DNA from: JACMLD01 sp039916305
GTDB taxonomy: Bacteria; Bacteroidota; Bacteroidia; Chitinophagales; Chitinophagaceae
Direction of reading: 5' to 3'
NCBI GenBank assembly: GCA_039916305.1
Contig: JBDSLR010000003.1
Location: 61,753-125,752, forward strand
Length of the DNA stretch: 64,000 bases
Part shown: piece after piece, positions 9,272-16,889 of the stretch
Layout of the letters: the number at the start of each line of letters is the position of its first letter
How positions within the stretch are numbered: position 1 is the stretch's first letter
Notes under the pieces: model-generated
Seen by the model: the letters and a program-made list of their open reading frames with translations, nothing else
The model's database searches: none
What the model was told of the DNA's origin: nothing
Made by a program: the position numbers and the translations under genes

Positions 9272-9658
9272 TTGGGCAAGTTTTTAAGCAACTGTAATAA
9301 AAGCGCATGGTACAGGCGCCTGCAAACGGGTACAAGACTACTGCCACATGGATGAACATAGTAAAAATTTCATCCGTTCGGCGGGCACATTTCCTTCACC
9401 TGCAGTATGGCTACTGGACAATATTGCCATGTAGCCGGTACGCGCAAAGGCGAAAATAAGCAAAAACGGGGCTAAGCGCTTAGAGAACAAAAGGAAAGGG
9501 GCGTTTTAGCAGTTAGCGCCGGCAGGTCTTATACTGAAGCAGCGCTCCGGGCAGGACCCATTAAGTTTTCCCTTCATCCACCCCGCCGGATCCCTCCCAC
9601 TACCTTATAATCCCTTAGCCAACATTTTTAACATTGCCGTGCAACATGTTAATTATTA
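9272..9658. other. Divergent intergenic region, 387 bp
   Basis: Lies between the divergent dehydrogenase and sigma-factor genes, so it should hold both promoters. No perfect TTTG / TAnnTTTG pair was found. No reading frame, tRNA or strong hairpin was recognised. Confidence 0.4.
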
Positions 9659-10252
9659 TTGCGACCTTATATCAAACACCCACAAATAACGCTTTTGGAA
9701 TTGACTGCCCCCATAGCATACGATGAGTTAGTAGAACGCTGTAAACAGGGTGATAGCCTGGGGTATAGCGAGTTATACAACAAATACGCCAAAGCAATGT
9801 TCAATACCAGCCTGCGTATTGTAAATAATGTGGGCGATGCGGAAGATGTGCTGCAGGACGCTTTTGTGGATGCTTTTAAACACCTGAAAGATTTCAGGTA
9901 TAACAGCACTTTTGGGGCCTGGCTGAAGAGAATTGTAATCAATAAATCCATCAGCCTGCTGCGCAAAAAGAAACTGCAGCTGGTAGATATAGAGGCCACC
10001 CAGGTGGCAGACCGTAGCGATTATGAAAGTGTGGACGAAGTAGCTTTTCAATATAAAGTAGATGAGGTGAGGAGCGCTATTCAAAAATTACCAGATGGAT
10101 ACCGGGCGGTAGTGAGTTTGTACCTGCTGGAAGAAATACCGCAGGAAGAAATTGGCAAAATGCTGGGCATTTCACACAACACGGTACGGACACAGTACCA
10201 CCGGGCCAAACAAAAATTAATGGGTATCCTAAAAGAAGGAGGATTATCATGA
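9659..10252 (+). CDS. ECF-type RNA polymerase sigma factor
   Basis: About 197 residues with sigma region 2 (GYSELYNKYAKAMFNTSLRI, then DAEDVLQDAFVDAFKHL and GAWLKRIVINKSI) and region 4 (LPDGYRAVVSLYLLEEIPQE, then EIGKMLGISHNTVRTQYHRA). Regions 1 and 3 are absent, as in extracytoplasmic-function sigma factors. The start is uncertain: the frame opens with TTG at 9659, with other in-frame TTG codons at 9695 and 9701, and no ATG precedes region 2. Its stop overlaps the start of the next gene (ATGA), pointing to a coupled sigma/anti-sigma pair. Confidence 0.9.
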   Translation: MRPYIKHPQITLLELTAPIAYDELVERCKQGDSLGYSELYNKYAKAMFNTSLRIVNNVGDAEDVLQDAFVDAFKHLKDFRYNSTFGAWLKRIVINKSISLLRKKKLQLVDIEATQVADRSDYESVDEVAFQYKVDEVRSAIQKLPDGYRAVVSLYLLEEIPQEEIGKMLGISHNTVRTQYHRAKQKLMGILKEGGLS

Positions 10253-10932
10253 GCAATGAATTAGACGATTTTGTAAAAAACAACCGGGCAGAATTTGACA
10301 GGTTTGAACCCGGCCCCGTGGTTTGGCATAATATTCAGCAGGAGCTGAAAAGACCGGCAGAAAAAAAAGGCATTCTCATCAGCATGAAAATACTGCGCTG
10401 GAGCGCTGCAGCCGCCATCATACTGGCGCTGGGCGCAGGGAGCTGGTATTTAATGAACAACAATAAAAAAAAGCCGGACATAGCCCGCGCAACAGATCTG
10501 CCTGCAAATAATGACAGCCCTGTTAATGACCTAAAACCTATTGTTACAGATACTGCAGCCACAGAAAAATACAATCCCCCCGGTAAAATAAATGAAGATC
10601 CACAAATAGCCCGGGTAGAAGATGCAGATTTTAAAGAAGAGCTGGTACATTATACCAGGCTGGTAGAATTAAAACAGAACCAGATTAAAAGAATTACAAA
10701 AGATGAACCGCTGCTGTACCAGCAATTCGCCGGCGACTTTAACAAGCTGGACAGCACATTTCATATACTGAAAAAACAACTTCCCGTAAATCCAAATCAC
10801 GAACAGATTTTGGAAGCCATGATTCAGAACCTGCAGTACCAGGAAGCGCTACTCAACCAGCAATTAAACATTATTAAAAAAATCAGCAACACAAAAAAAG
10901 AAGCATATGAAAAAGCATACAGAAGTGCGTAA
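10249..10932 (+). CDS. Single-pass membrane protein, probable anti-sigma factor
   Basis: A 227-residue protein with a cytoplasmic N-terminus of about 45 residues, one membrane helix (about 49-65, AAAAIILALGAGSWYLM), a low-complexity polar linker and a C-terminal helical region with many Gln/Leu (IQNLQYQEALLNQQLNIIKK). No zinc-binding HxxxCxxC is present. The role is inferred from position: it starts 4 bp inside the sigma gene, and one-helix proteins directly after ECF sigma genes are usually anti-sigma factors. A strong AAGGAGG lies just before the ATG, unusual for Bacteroidota. It overlaps the next gene by 26 bp. Confidence 0.7.
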   Translation: MSNELDDFVKNNRAEFDRFEPGPVVWHNIQQELKRPAEKKGILISMKILRWSAAAAIILALGAGSWYLMNNNKKKPDIARATDLPANNDSPVNDLKPIVTDTAATEKYNPPGKINEDPQIARVEDADFKEELVHYTRLVELKQNQIKRITKDEPLLYQQFAGDFNKLDSTFHILKKQLPVNPNHEQILEAMIQNLQYQEALLNQQLNIIKKISNTKKEAYEKAYRSA

Positions 10933-11842
10933 GTACATCATGACCACCGCGCTTTTATTAATTACTGCCACCTGCTTATTTGCAGCAGACGGCCCTGAAA
11001 TAGAAAAGAAAAAGAGTTACTCTAAATCTTACAGTATTTCGGGCAATGATAAAGTAAACATCAATAACCAGTTTGGTGAGGTGAAAATAAATACCTGGGG
11101 TAAAAGTGAAGTAAAAGTGGAAGTAAACATTACTGCAAAAGCCAGCAGTGATGAGCGGGCACAGGCTATTCTTGATAACATCAGTATTGAGGACAGCAAA
11201 AACAGCGATGGCGTTTCTTTTAAAACAACCATGGGTAAGCAAGAATGGAAAGGCGATAAAAAAGGCAGCAATAACCAGGGCATGGAAATCAACTATGAAA
11301 TAAGCATGCCCGCCTCAAGCCCGCTTATATTGACCAACCAGTTTGGAAAAACAATTGTACCAGACATGAGCGGTCCAATAGAAATTACCCAGAAATTTGG
11401 CGACCTCACCGCTGGTAATTTATCCAACGCAAAAGAACTGCATGTAGAATTTGGATCTGCGGTAGTGGAAAGTATCAGCAACTGCAAAGTAGTTATTAAA
11501 TTTTCCAAAGCAGAGATCAAAAAAATGAGCGGTACCATCAAAGGCAATTTTGAATTTTGTGATAAAGTAAAGCTCTCACTGGACAATGCTGTAACAGACT
11601 TTAGCCTCAACAATTCTTACTCTAAAATAGAAATTGCAGTAGCCGGTAGCTTTGGAGGTGATTTTTATATTCATACCAGTTTTGGTGATTTCAAAAACAG
11701 CAGCGCCCTGGCCTTGAAAGAGCAAAAAGAAGATGATGAAAACCACGGGCCGCGGTTTGACAAGGACTACTCAGGCAAAACCGGAAATGGCGCCTGCAAA
11801 GTAAAAATCAACTCGAGTTTTGGGAGCGTAAAGTTTATCTGA
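10907..11842 (+). CDS. Secreted DUF4097-like beta-repeat protein
   Basis: A 311-residue exported protein. The signal peptide (about 1-27, ending LFAAD) is followed by repeating short beta units containing an FGxxx pattern: NNQFGEVKINTWG, NQFGKTIVPDMSG, QKFGDLTAGNL, HTSFGDFKNSS and NSSFGSVKFI. Such regularly spaced strands suggest a right-handed beta-solenoid as in the DUF4097/DUF2807 putative adhesins. It is the third gene of the sigma/anti-sigma operon and may be a target or sensor of that system. The molecular role is unknown. Confidence 0.7.
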   Translation: MKKHTEVRKYIMTTALLLITATCLFAADGPEIEKKKSYSKSYSISGNDKVNINNQFGEVKINTWGKSEVKVEVNITAKASSDERAQAILDNISIEDSKNSDGVSFKTTMGKQEWKGDKKGSNNQGMEINYEISMPASSPLILTNQFGKTIVPDMSGPIEITQKFGDLTAGNLSNAKELHVEFGSAVVESISNCKVVIKFSKAEIKKMSGTIKGNFEFCDKVKLSLDNAVTDFSLNNSYSKIEIAVAGSFGGDFYIHTSFGDFKNSSALALKEQKEDDENHGPRFDKDYSGKTGNGACKVKINSSFGSVKFI

Positions 11843-11869
11843 TACAGCATAACTTGAAAACATTCTGCG

Positions 11870-11914
11870 AAAATGGCATAGCACCGTAATCAAGTACGGA
11901 TTATGCCATTTTTT
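11870..11914. terminator. Hairpin terminator between convergent genes
   Basis: An 11-bp stem AAAATGGCATA / TATGCCATTTT encloses a second CCGTA / TACGG stem and is followed by a T run on the plus strand. It lies between the DUF4097-like gene and the convergent pyrF. Confidence 0.75.
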
Positions 11915-11993
11915 GTGCGTAAAAGTAATGCTGCACACTCTGTTTAACCAGTGGTACTGCTTACTACACCCAATACGCCGGCAGCAGGAAAAG

Positions 11994-12812
11994 CTACAGA
12001 TACGCTTTCATCTCATATTGGTATTGCTGTGCAATGGCCCTGGCCTCCGCCGCAAAATCTTTATTTTCTGAAGCATAGATTACAGCACGACTAACGTTTA
12101 CCAGCAGGCCAATATCCTTATTCATGGCTTTTTCAGAGATTTCCTGCAGGCTGCCACCCTGGGCGCCCACCCCTGGTACCAGCAAGAAATGATCCGGCAG
12201 AATTTTGCGGATGCTGACAAATTCATCCGCCTGGGTTGCGCCAATTACAAACATCAGGTTACCGGTACTGCCCCATGTAGCAACGGTCCGTAATACTTTT
12301 TCATATAGCCGCTCCGCATAACGGCCGCCGTTGCCAGCAAGCTGCAGCAATTCAAAATCACTGGCGCCTTTGTTTGAGGTAAGTCCCAGTACAATGGCCC
12401 ATTTTCCTTCATATTCAAGAAATGGTTTTACACTGTCTTCGCCCATATATGGTGCCACTGTAATGGAATCAAAACTAAATGCTTCAAAAAAGGCCTTTGC
12501 ATATTGGCTGGAGGTGTTACCAATATCGCCCCGTTTGGCATCTGCAATAGTGAATATATTTTTGGGAATATAATTCAGTGTTTTCTCCATGGCCTCCCAG
12601 CCTTTCAAACCCATCGCTTCATAAAACGCAGTGTTTATTTTATAGCTCACACAACAATCCTGCGTAGCATCAATGATAGCCTTATTAAAAGAAAACACCG
12701 GATCAGGTTCCGACATTAAATGCTGTGGTATTTTAGCTGTGTCTGTATCCAGCCCCACACAGAGATAAGATTTTTTGCTCCGTATCTGTTCTACCAGTTG
12801 CTGTCTTGTCAT
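11994..12812 (-). CDS. pyrF: Orotidine-5'-phosphate decarboxylase
   Basis: A 272-residue enzyme of the type-2 PyrF subfamily that makes UMP in the last step of de novo pyrimidine synthesis. Substrate motif LCVGLDTD is near residue 18; the catalytic Asp-Lys-Asp set is in IADAKRGDIGNTSSQYAKA; the late VPGVGAQGG phosphate loop is intact. The start is the ATG at 12812 because the family begins a few residues before the QIRSKKSYLCVGLD stretch; the longer frame adds an atypical 16-residue extension. It is monocistronic here. Confidence 0.94.
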   Translation of the reverse strand: MTRQQLVEQIRSKKSYLCVGLDTDTAKIPQHLMSEPDPVFSFNKAIIDATQDCCVSYKINTAFYEAMGLKGWEAMEKTLNYIPKNIFTIADAKRGDIGNTSSQYAKAFFEAFSFDSITVAPYMGEDSVKPFLEYEGKWAIVLGLTSNKGASDFELLQLAGNGGRYAERLYEKVLRTVATWGSTGNLMFVIGATQADEFVSIRKILPDHFLLVPGVGAQGGSLQEISEKAMNKDIGLLVNVSRAVIYASENKDFAAEARAIAQQYQYEMKAYL

Positions 12813-13109
12813 GCCGCAAATGTAGTTTTCTCCACCGGAATCACAAAGCTGATCCACCACGCAATTAAGGGACGATAAGGTTTTACAGCACCGGCAGATG
12901 GCTTATTCATGCTTGCAAAGCGCTCTTCTATTATTTTACAAAAAAAACGTTACTGCATCATAGAAAGTTGCCGGCGGGGTTGAATGACAGGCAAAACAAA
13001 TTGGCGTTATACCCGCTTTGTTGTATTGAAAATATTTATCAGAGCAGTAAAATTGCCCTACTTTGCAGTAAATTAGCCTTGCAGCCCTTTAACTATTATA
13101 CCTCCTTTT

Positions 13110-14087
13110 ATGAAGCAATATCTTTTCACAGGCGCAGCCTTTGTTGTGCTGCTCAGCAGTTGTGCATCGCTCAGCAAATCACAGGTAGAAGCTGTTAACC
13201 AATTTGCACAAACCAGTAAAAACTTTTCTGCCTATCCCTCCAAAGTAGTTACTTCCCTCGCCGATTTAAATGCAAAAAGAAGCCTTTATTATATCAATGG
13301 GCTGATAGATCCGGAAGATTTGAATTACTCCAATGAAGAAGATGATGATCTAATAGATAGTTTAAGGGAGCAAACGGTTATTCAGCATGTGCTGGAAATT
13401 GATAAAGTCGCTGCAGCAAAAAGGAAAAGTTATGCAGCATCCGAAAGCGTGGATATCAGTTTTAAAATAATTGATAAATACATCCAGGCTTTATTGCTGC
13501 TGTCTTCTGACAAGCATGCGGCCGGGCTAGGTGACCAGGCCAAGAACTTCGGCGTAAGCCTGGAATCACTTATCACTACCTACAATGCAATGCCCGAAAC
13601 AAAAAAAGTGAAAACAGGGATAGGTGGTTTTATAGGCAGCCTTGTGATGGCTGGCGGCAAACAATGGATACGCGCTAAACAGGCAGCACAAATAAAGAAA
13701 TTTATTCCGGAAGCAGATGAGATGGTAGCAATAATGACCAGCAATCTGCTTCAATTTCTGAAATCTGGAGGCATTGATTCTTTGATACTGAAAGAAAAAT
13801 TTGGTATCCAGGATAGTTATAGAAAATTTCTGCGGTACAGGAAACCGGTGGTACAGAATGAACGTGACTACTTTGAATTTACAAATGATATTGATCATAT
13901 TGAAACGCTCCGGGCGCAAACAATAGCTGCTACTGAAAATCTTCGCGCAGCACATGGCCAGCTGGTTGTTGAAATAAAAGAAAAGAAAACACTTACCGAA
14001 GCCATTGCAGCAGTGCAAACCCTGTATGAAGATGTGAAGGAAGTAAGAACAACTATTACGGCACTTAATACTAACACTAAAAACTAA
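13110..14087 (+). CDS. Uncharacterised lipoprotein, largely helical
   Basis: A 325-residue protein with a lipoprotein signal (MKQYLFTGAAFVVLLSSC, lipobox LSSC, lipidated Cys at residue 18). The rest looks mostly alpha-helical, with a glycine-containing hydrophobic segment (KTGIGGFIGSLVMAGGKQWI, about 168-187) and a C-terminal coiled coil (ENLRAAHGQLVVEIKEKKT). I do not recognise the family. It is followed after 5 bp by a small helical protein, and the two are probably co-expressed; the pairing suggests a common envelope role, but nothing in the sequence says what it is. Confidence 0.75.
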   Translation: MKQYLFTGAAFVVLLSSCASLSKSQVEAVNQFAQTSKNFSAYPSKVVTSLADLNAKRSLYYINGLIDPEDLNYSNEEDDDLIDSLREQTVIQHVLEIDKVAAAKRKSYAASESVDISFKIIDKYIQALLLLSSDKHAAGLGDQAKNFGVSLESLITTYNAMPETKKVKTGIGGFIGSLVMAGGKQWIRAKQAAQIKKFIPEADEMVAIMTSNLLQFLKSGGIDSLILKEKFGIQDSYRKFLRYRKPVVQNERDYFEFTNDIDHIETLRAQTIAATENLRAAHGQLVVEIKEKKTLTEAIAAVQTLYEDVKEVRTTITALNTNTKN

Positions 14088-14092
14088 CCATC

Positions 14093-14440
14093 ATGGATAC
14101 ATCGCAGTTTAAACCCAAAACCTTACAACAGGTGCGTGATGCTATGGAGGCAGTAGAAGTAGCCGGCAGAAAAAGAGGCTTGTCTGCAAGTGATAAAATA
14201 GCACTGCAAACGGTTTCCCTTACACTTCACAATATGGAACGGACCATTACGGAATCCATTGAAAATAAACTGGTGGAAGATTTAACGCGTGATTCCAACG
14301 CGTTAAAAGATCTCACAGAAAAAATACTTGCTGCTTCTAAAAAGCTGGAGAAATTAGCAGGCATACTGGAAACCACGGCCAAAGTTGTTGATGGATTTGT
14401 AAAAATTGTTTCTGTGGCATTTGGCGCAGGCTTACTCTGA
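14093..14440 (+). CDS. Small helical protein of unknown function
   Basis: A 115-residue protein, no signal peptide, mostly predicted helix: an N-terminal region with LQQVRDAMEAVEVAGRKRG, a coiled-coil middle (NALKDLTEKILAASKKLEKL) and a hydrophobic, glycine-rich C-terminus (FVKIVSVAFGAGLL) that could insert in or touch a membrane. It starts 5 bp after the upstream lipoprotein gene. The family is not recognised. Confidence 0.65.
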   Translation: MDTSQFKPKTLQQVRDAMEAVEVAGRKRGLSASDKIALQTVSLTLHNMERTITESIENKLVEDLTRDSNALKDLTEKILAASKKLEKLAGILETTAKVVDGFVKIVSVAFGAGLL

Positions 14441-14515
14441 TTATTCCCTATTTTTATACCCGCTGTTGATTACAAAACACTACCGGCAGCTACGGGTACC
14501 AATTAAATTATTATC

Positions 14516-14968
14516 ATGAGCAAACTATCTGTAGAAAATAATATCAGCATACATGCCCCTATTGAAAAGGTCTGGGATACACTGGTAAACCCTGAACAAA
14601 CAAAAAAATACATGTTTGGCTGTGAAACGGTTTCCGACTGGAAGCCCGGCAGTCCGCTGCTCTGGCGTGCCATGTATGAAGGAAAAGAAACGGTTTTTGT
14701 AAAGGGCACTGTTATTGCATTTCAGCCGCCGGCTTTACTTACCTACACCGTAATTGATCCCAATGCAGATATGCCCGATATTCCGGACAACCATTTGAAT
14801 GTTTACTACCAGTTATCAGAACAGGATGGCGTAACAAGTCTAACCGTTAGCCAGGATGGTTTTGAAAAGGCGGCTGACGGCGAAAAACGATACAATGATG
14901 TGTACAACAATGGTGAAGGGTGGAACCCGATATTGCTTGAAATAAAAAAAGTAGCAGAAGCGGATTAA
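14516..14968 (+). CDS. SRPBCC (AHSA1/START-like) domain protein
   Basis: A 150-residue single-domain protein with the SRPBCC pattern: SVENNISIHAPIEKVWDTL at the N-terminus, then a Trp-rich strand pair (VSDWKPGSPLLWRAMYEGK), a TYTVIDPNADMPD strand and a C-terminal helix (GWNPILLEIKKVAEAD). Members bind small hydrophobic ligands or resemble Aha1. The ligand is unknown. It lies 55 bp before a DinB-family gene. Confidence 0.85.
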   Translation: MSKLSVENNISIHAPIEKVWDTLVNPEQTKKYMFGCETVSDWKPGSPLLWRAMYEGKETVFVKGTVIAFQPPALLTYTVIDPNADMPDIPDNHLNVYYQLSEQDGVTSLTVSQDGFEKAADGEKRYNDVYNNGEGWNPILLEIKKVAEAD

Positions 14969-15023
14969 AAAAATAAACAAGCAGTATAAACAAGTAAGTT
15001 TTTCTGCATTTACAAAAACAATT

Positions 15024-15503
15024 ATGGATAACCAGGCATTCATTATAAAATTGATTATCGCCGAATGGCAAAAACAAAATGGCCGGCTGGATAAATTGCT
15101 GGAATCGCTTTCTGATGAGCAGTGGGCCAGCGATACCGCTCCTAAAAGAAACAGCGGCATATACCTGGTTGGGCACCTGGCCGCAGTAAACGATGCCATG
15201 CTTCCACTATTAGGCTTTGGGGAAAAATTGCACCCGGAACTGGAAGCAATATTTCTTACCAGTCCGGACAAGTCTGTGATGGACAAGCCTTCTTTAGAAA
15301 CATTAAAAAGCTATTGGAAAGAAATTAATGAAAAGCTTACCCAGCATATTAGTGCCATGACAGCGGATCAATGGCTTACCAGACACAGCGCTGTGTCATC
15401 AGAAGATTTTGCCAGGGAACCGCATAGAAATAAGCTGAACATTTTGATTAACAGGACTAATCACCAGAGTTATCACCTGGGGCAGCTGGCTTATCTGCAA
15501 TAA
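15024..15503 (+). CDS. DinB superfamily protein
   Basis: A 159-residue four-helix-bundle protein of the DinB/YfiT-like type. Metal-binding histidines are recognisable: GIYLVGHLAAVND (first His, helix 2) and NRTNHQSYHLGQLAYL (two His near the C-terminus). Members are metal-dependent, often thiol transferases, but this one's substrate is unknown. Likely co-transcribed with the SRPBCC gene. Confidence 0.85.
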   Translation: MDNQAFIIKLIIAEWQKQNGRLDKLLESLSDEQWASDTAPKRNSGIYLVGHLAAVNDAMLPLLGFGEKLHPELEAIFLTSPDKSVMDKPSLETLKSYWKEINEKLTQHISAMTADQWLTRHSAVSSEDFAREPHRNKLNILINRTNHQSYHLGQLAYLQ

Positions 15504-15617
15504 AACGGGATGGCAGGTTATACAGTTTTCAGCAACCATGCGCAAACGGGAAACTGGCGCAGGCATCCACATGTGCTGAGAATGCTTGCTCTTTTTATCC
15601 TCCCGCGCTGAGCATAA

Positions 15618-16106
15618 CTAAAACTCAAACACCATATTCGTTTCAGGGTTAGTAACACGGGTGCTTTTTTTATTGCCGCCCACTTGCGCATGTACAATGC
15701 ATATCTGGGAATCATACATTTCGTACAGCAGGTTATTGGTGACCTCAATTTTATGCACGCCGGCAATATTATTTACCTGGTAATAGCTCCATAAAGAAGC
15801 CCCTTCCACCTCATACCCAACAAAATCAAGTACAACCGGTTTACCATCAACTTTTATGGATAAATGCTTTTTTACATAATCCCCTACCTGCTGCTGGGCT
15901 TTCTTTGGTTCTTTGGGATTGGTTAGTTCTACCGCCGTATTCAGTTGCTTTTTTAATGTTTTCTCGGTATCGTCCAGGAATATCTTACAGGATACCTCCA
16001 GCGTTTTTTCTTTTGCATTATGATTGATCTCAGTAACGCTCACATAAAAGGGGTGAAAAAAGCCCAAAACGCCCAACATTAACCACTTATAAAAGGATGC
16101 AGCCAT
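15618..16106 (-). CDS. DUF6702-type protein
   Basis: A 162-residue protein with an N-terminal hydrophobic segment (KWLMLGVLGFFHPFYVSV) and a beta-rich body: ITEINHNAKEKTLEVSCKIF, the conserved-looking DDTEKTLKK, then a C-terminal strand set. HPFYVSVTEI matches the DUF6702 start as I remember it. The function is unknown. It is divergent from the HupE-like gene with about 100 bp between them; the pair may belong together. Confidence 0.7.
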   Translation of the reverse strand: MAASFYKWLMLGVLGFFHPFYVSVTEINHNAKEKTLEVSCKIFLDDTEKTLKKQLNTAVELTNPKEPKKAQQQVGDYVKKHLSIKVDGKPVVLDFVGYEVEGASLWSYYQVNNIAGVHKIEVTNNLLYEMYDSQICIVHAQVGGNKKSTRVTNPETNMVFEF

Positions 16107-16208
16107 TGCTAAATAAAATTTTTCTGCTACAAATCTCTTGATTATTTTCCATCTTCCGTAACCACAAACGTTAAAAGCTTTACCGGGCTATAAGGGACAT
16201 ACAGATCA

Positions 16209-16889
16209 ATGAATGATTTTAGTTTATACTTTGGCCTGGGTACAGACCATATCTTAACATGGGAAGCCCTGGACCATATACTTTTTGTGGCGGCCCTCTG
16301 CCTGCGGTACGGCTGGAAAGATTGGAAAAAAGTAGCTGTGCTGGTTACTGCTTTTACCATTGGGCATTCTATCACACTTGCCCTCAGTGCATTAAATTAT
16401 ATACAGGTACCGGTTAAATGGATAGAATTCCTGGTGCCCATTACCATTGCTCTAACAGCTATTAATAACATTTTGGCGCAGCCGGCGGGGCAGCGAAAAA
16501 AGCTCCCCCTTATTTATTTTTTTGCGCTGTTCTTCGGTCTTATTCACGGCCTTGCCTATGCCAGCTCTTTTCTTGACCTGGAAGGGAAAGAAGGACTGGT
16601 ACCGCACCTGTTTGCATTTAACCTGGGTATTGAGCTGGCACAGCTGGTTGTAGTTGCGGCTGTTTTGTTTGCATCCTACCTGCTGACCGACTTGTTAAAA
16701 ATTTCAAGAATAGGCTGGATTCGGGTAGCTTCGCTGCTCATCCTTGCCGTAGCGCTAAACATGGCAATCCAAAGATTTCCGCATAAAAAAAACACACATC
16801 ATGAGAAAACAGTTTTTGTCGCTTTTCGCGACTCTTTTTGCGTGCAGTATACTCACTGCACAGAATACCCAGAACAATCCGGGGTCTAA
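16209..16889 (+). CDS. HupE/UreJ-like membrane protein
   Basis: A membrane protein with about six helices and the HupE/UreJ features: WEALDHILFVAALC near residue 20, TAFTIGHSITLALSAL near 55-70 and FFGLIHGLAYASSF near 115, each with a His in a helix. HupE and UreJ are linked to nickel uptake; this branch, found beside DUF6702 and without hydrogenase or urease genes, may carry something else. The reading frame continues 89 bp into the next gene after an A8 run at 16785-16792, giving a tail (from about residue 191) that looks non-native. With one more A the gene would stop at 16802-16804 in an ATGA overlap. Confidence 0.8.
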   Translation: MNDFSLYFGLGTDHILTWEALDHILFVAALCLRYGWKDWKKVAVLVTAFTIGHSITLALSALNYIQVPVKWIEFLVPITIALTAINNILAQPAGQRKKLPLIYFFALFFGLIHGLAYASSFLDLEGKEGLVPHLFAFNLGIELAQLVVVAAVLFASYLLTDLLKISRIGWIRVASLLILAVALNMAIQRFPHKKNTHHEKTVFVAFRDSFCVQYTHCTEYPEQSGV

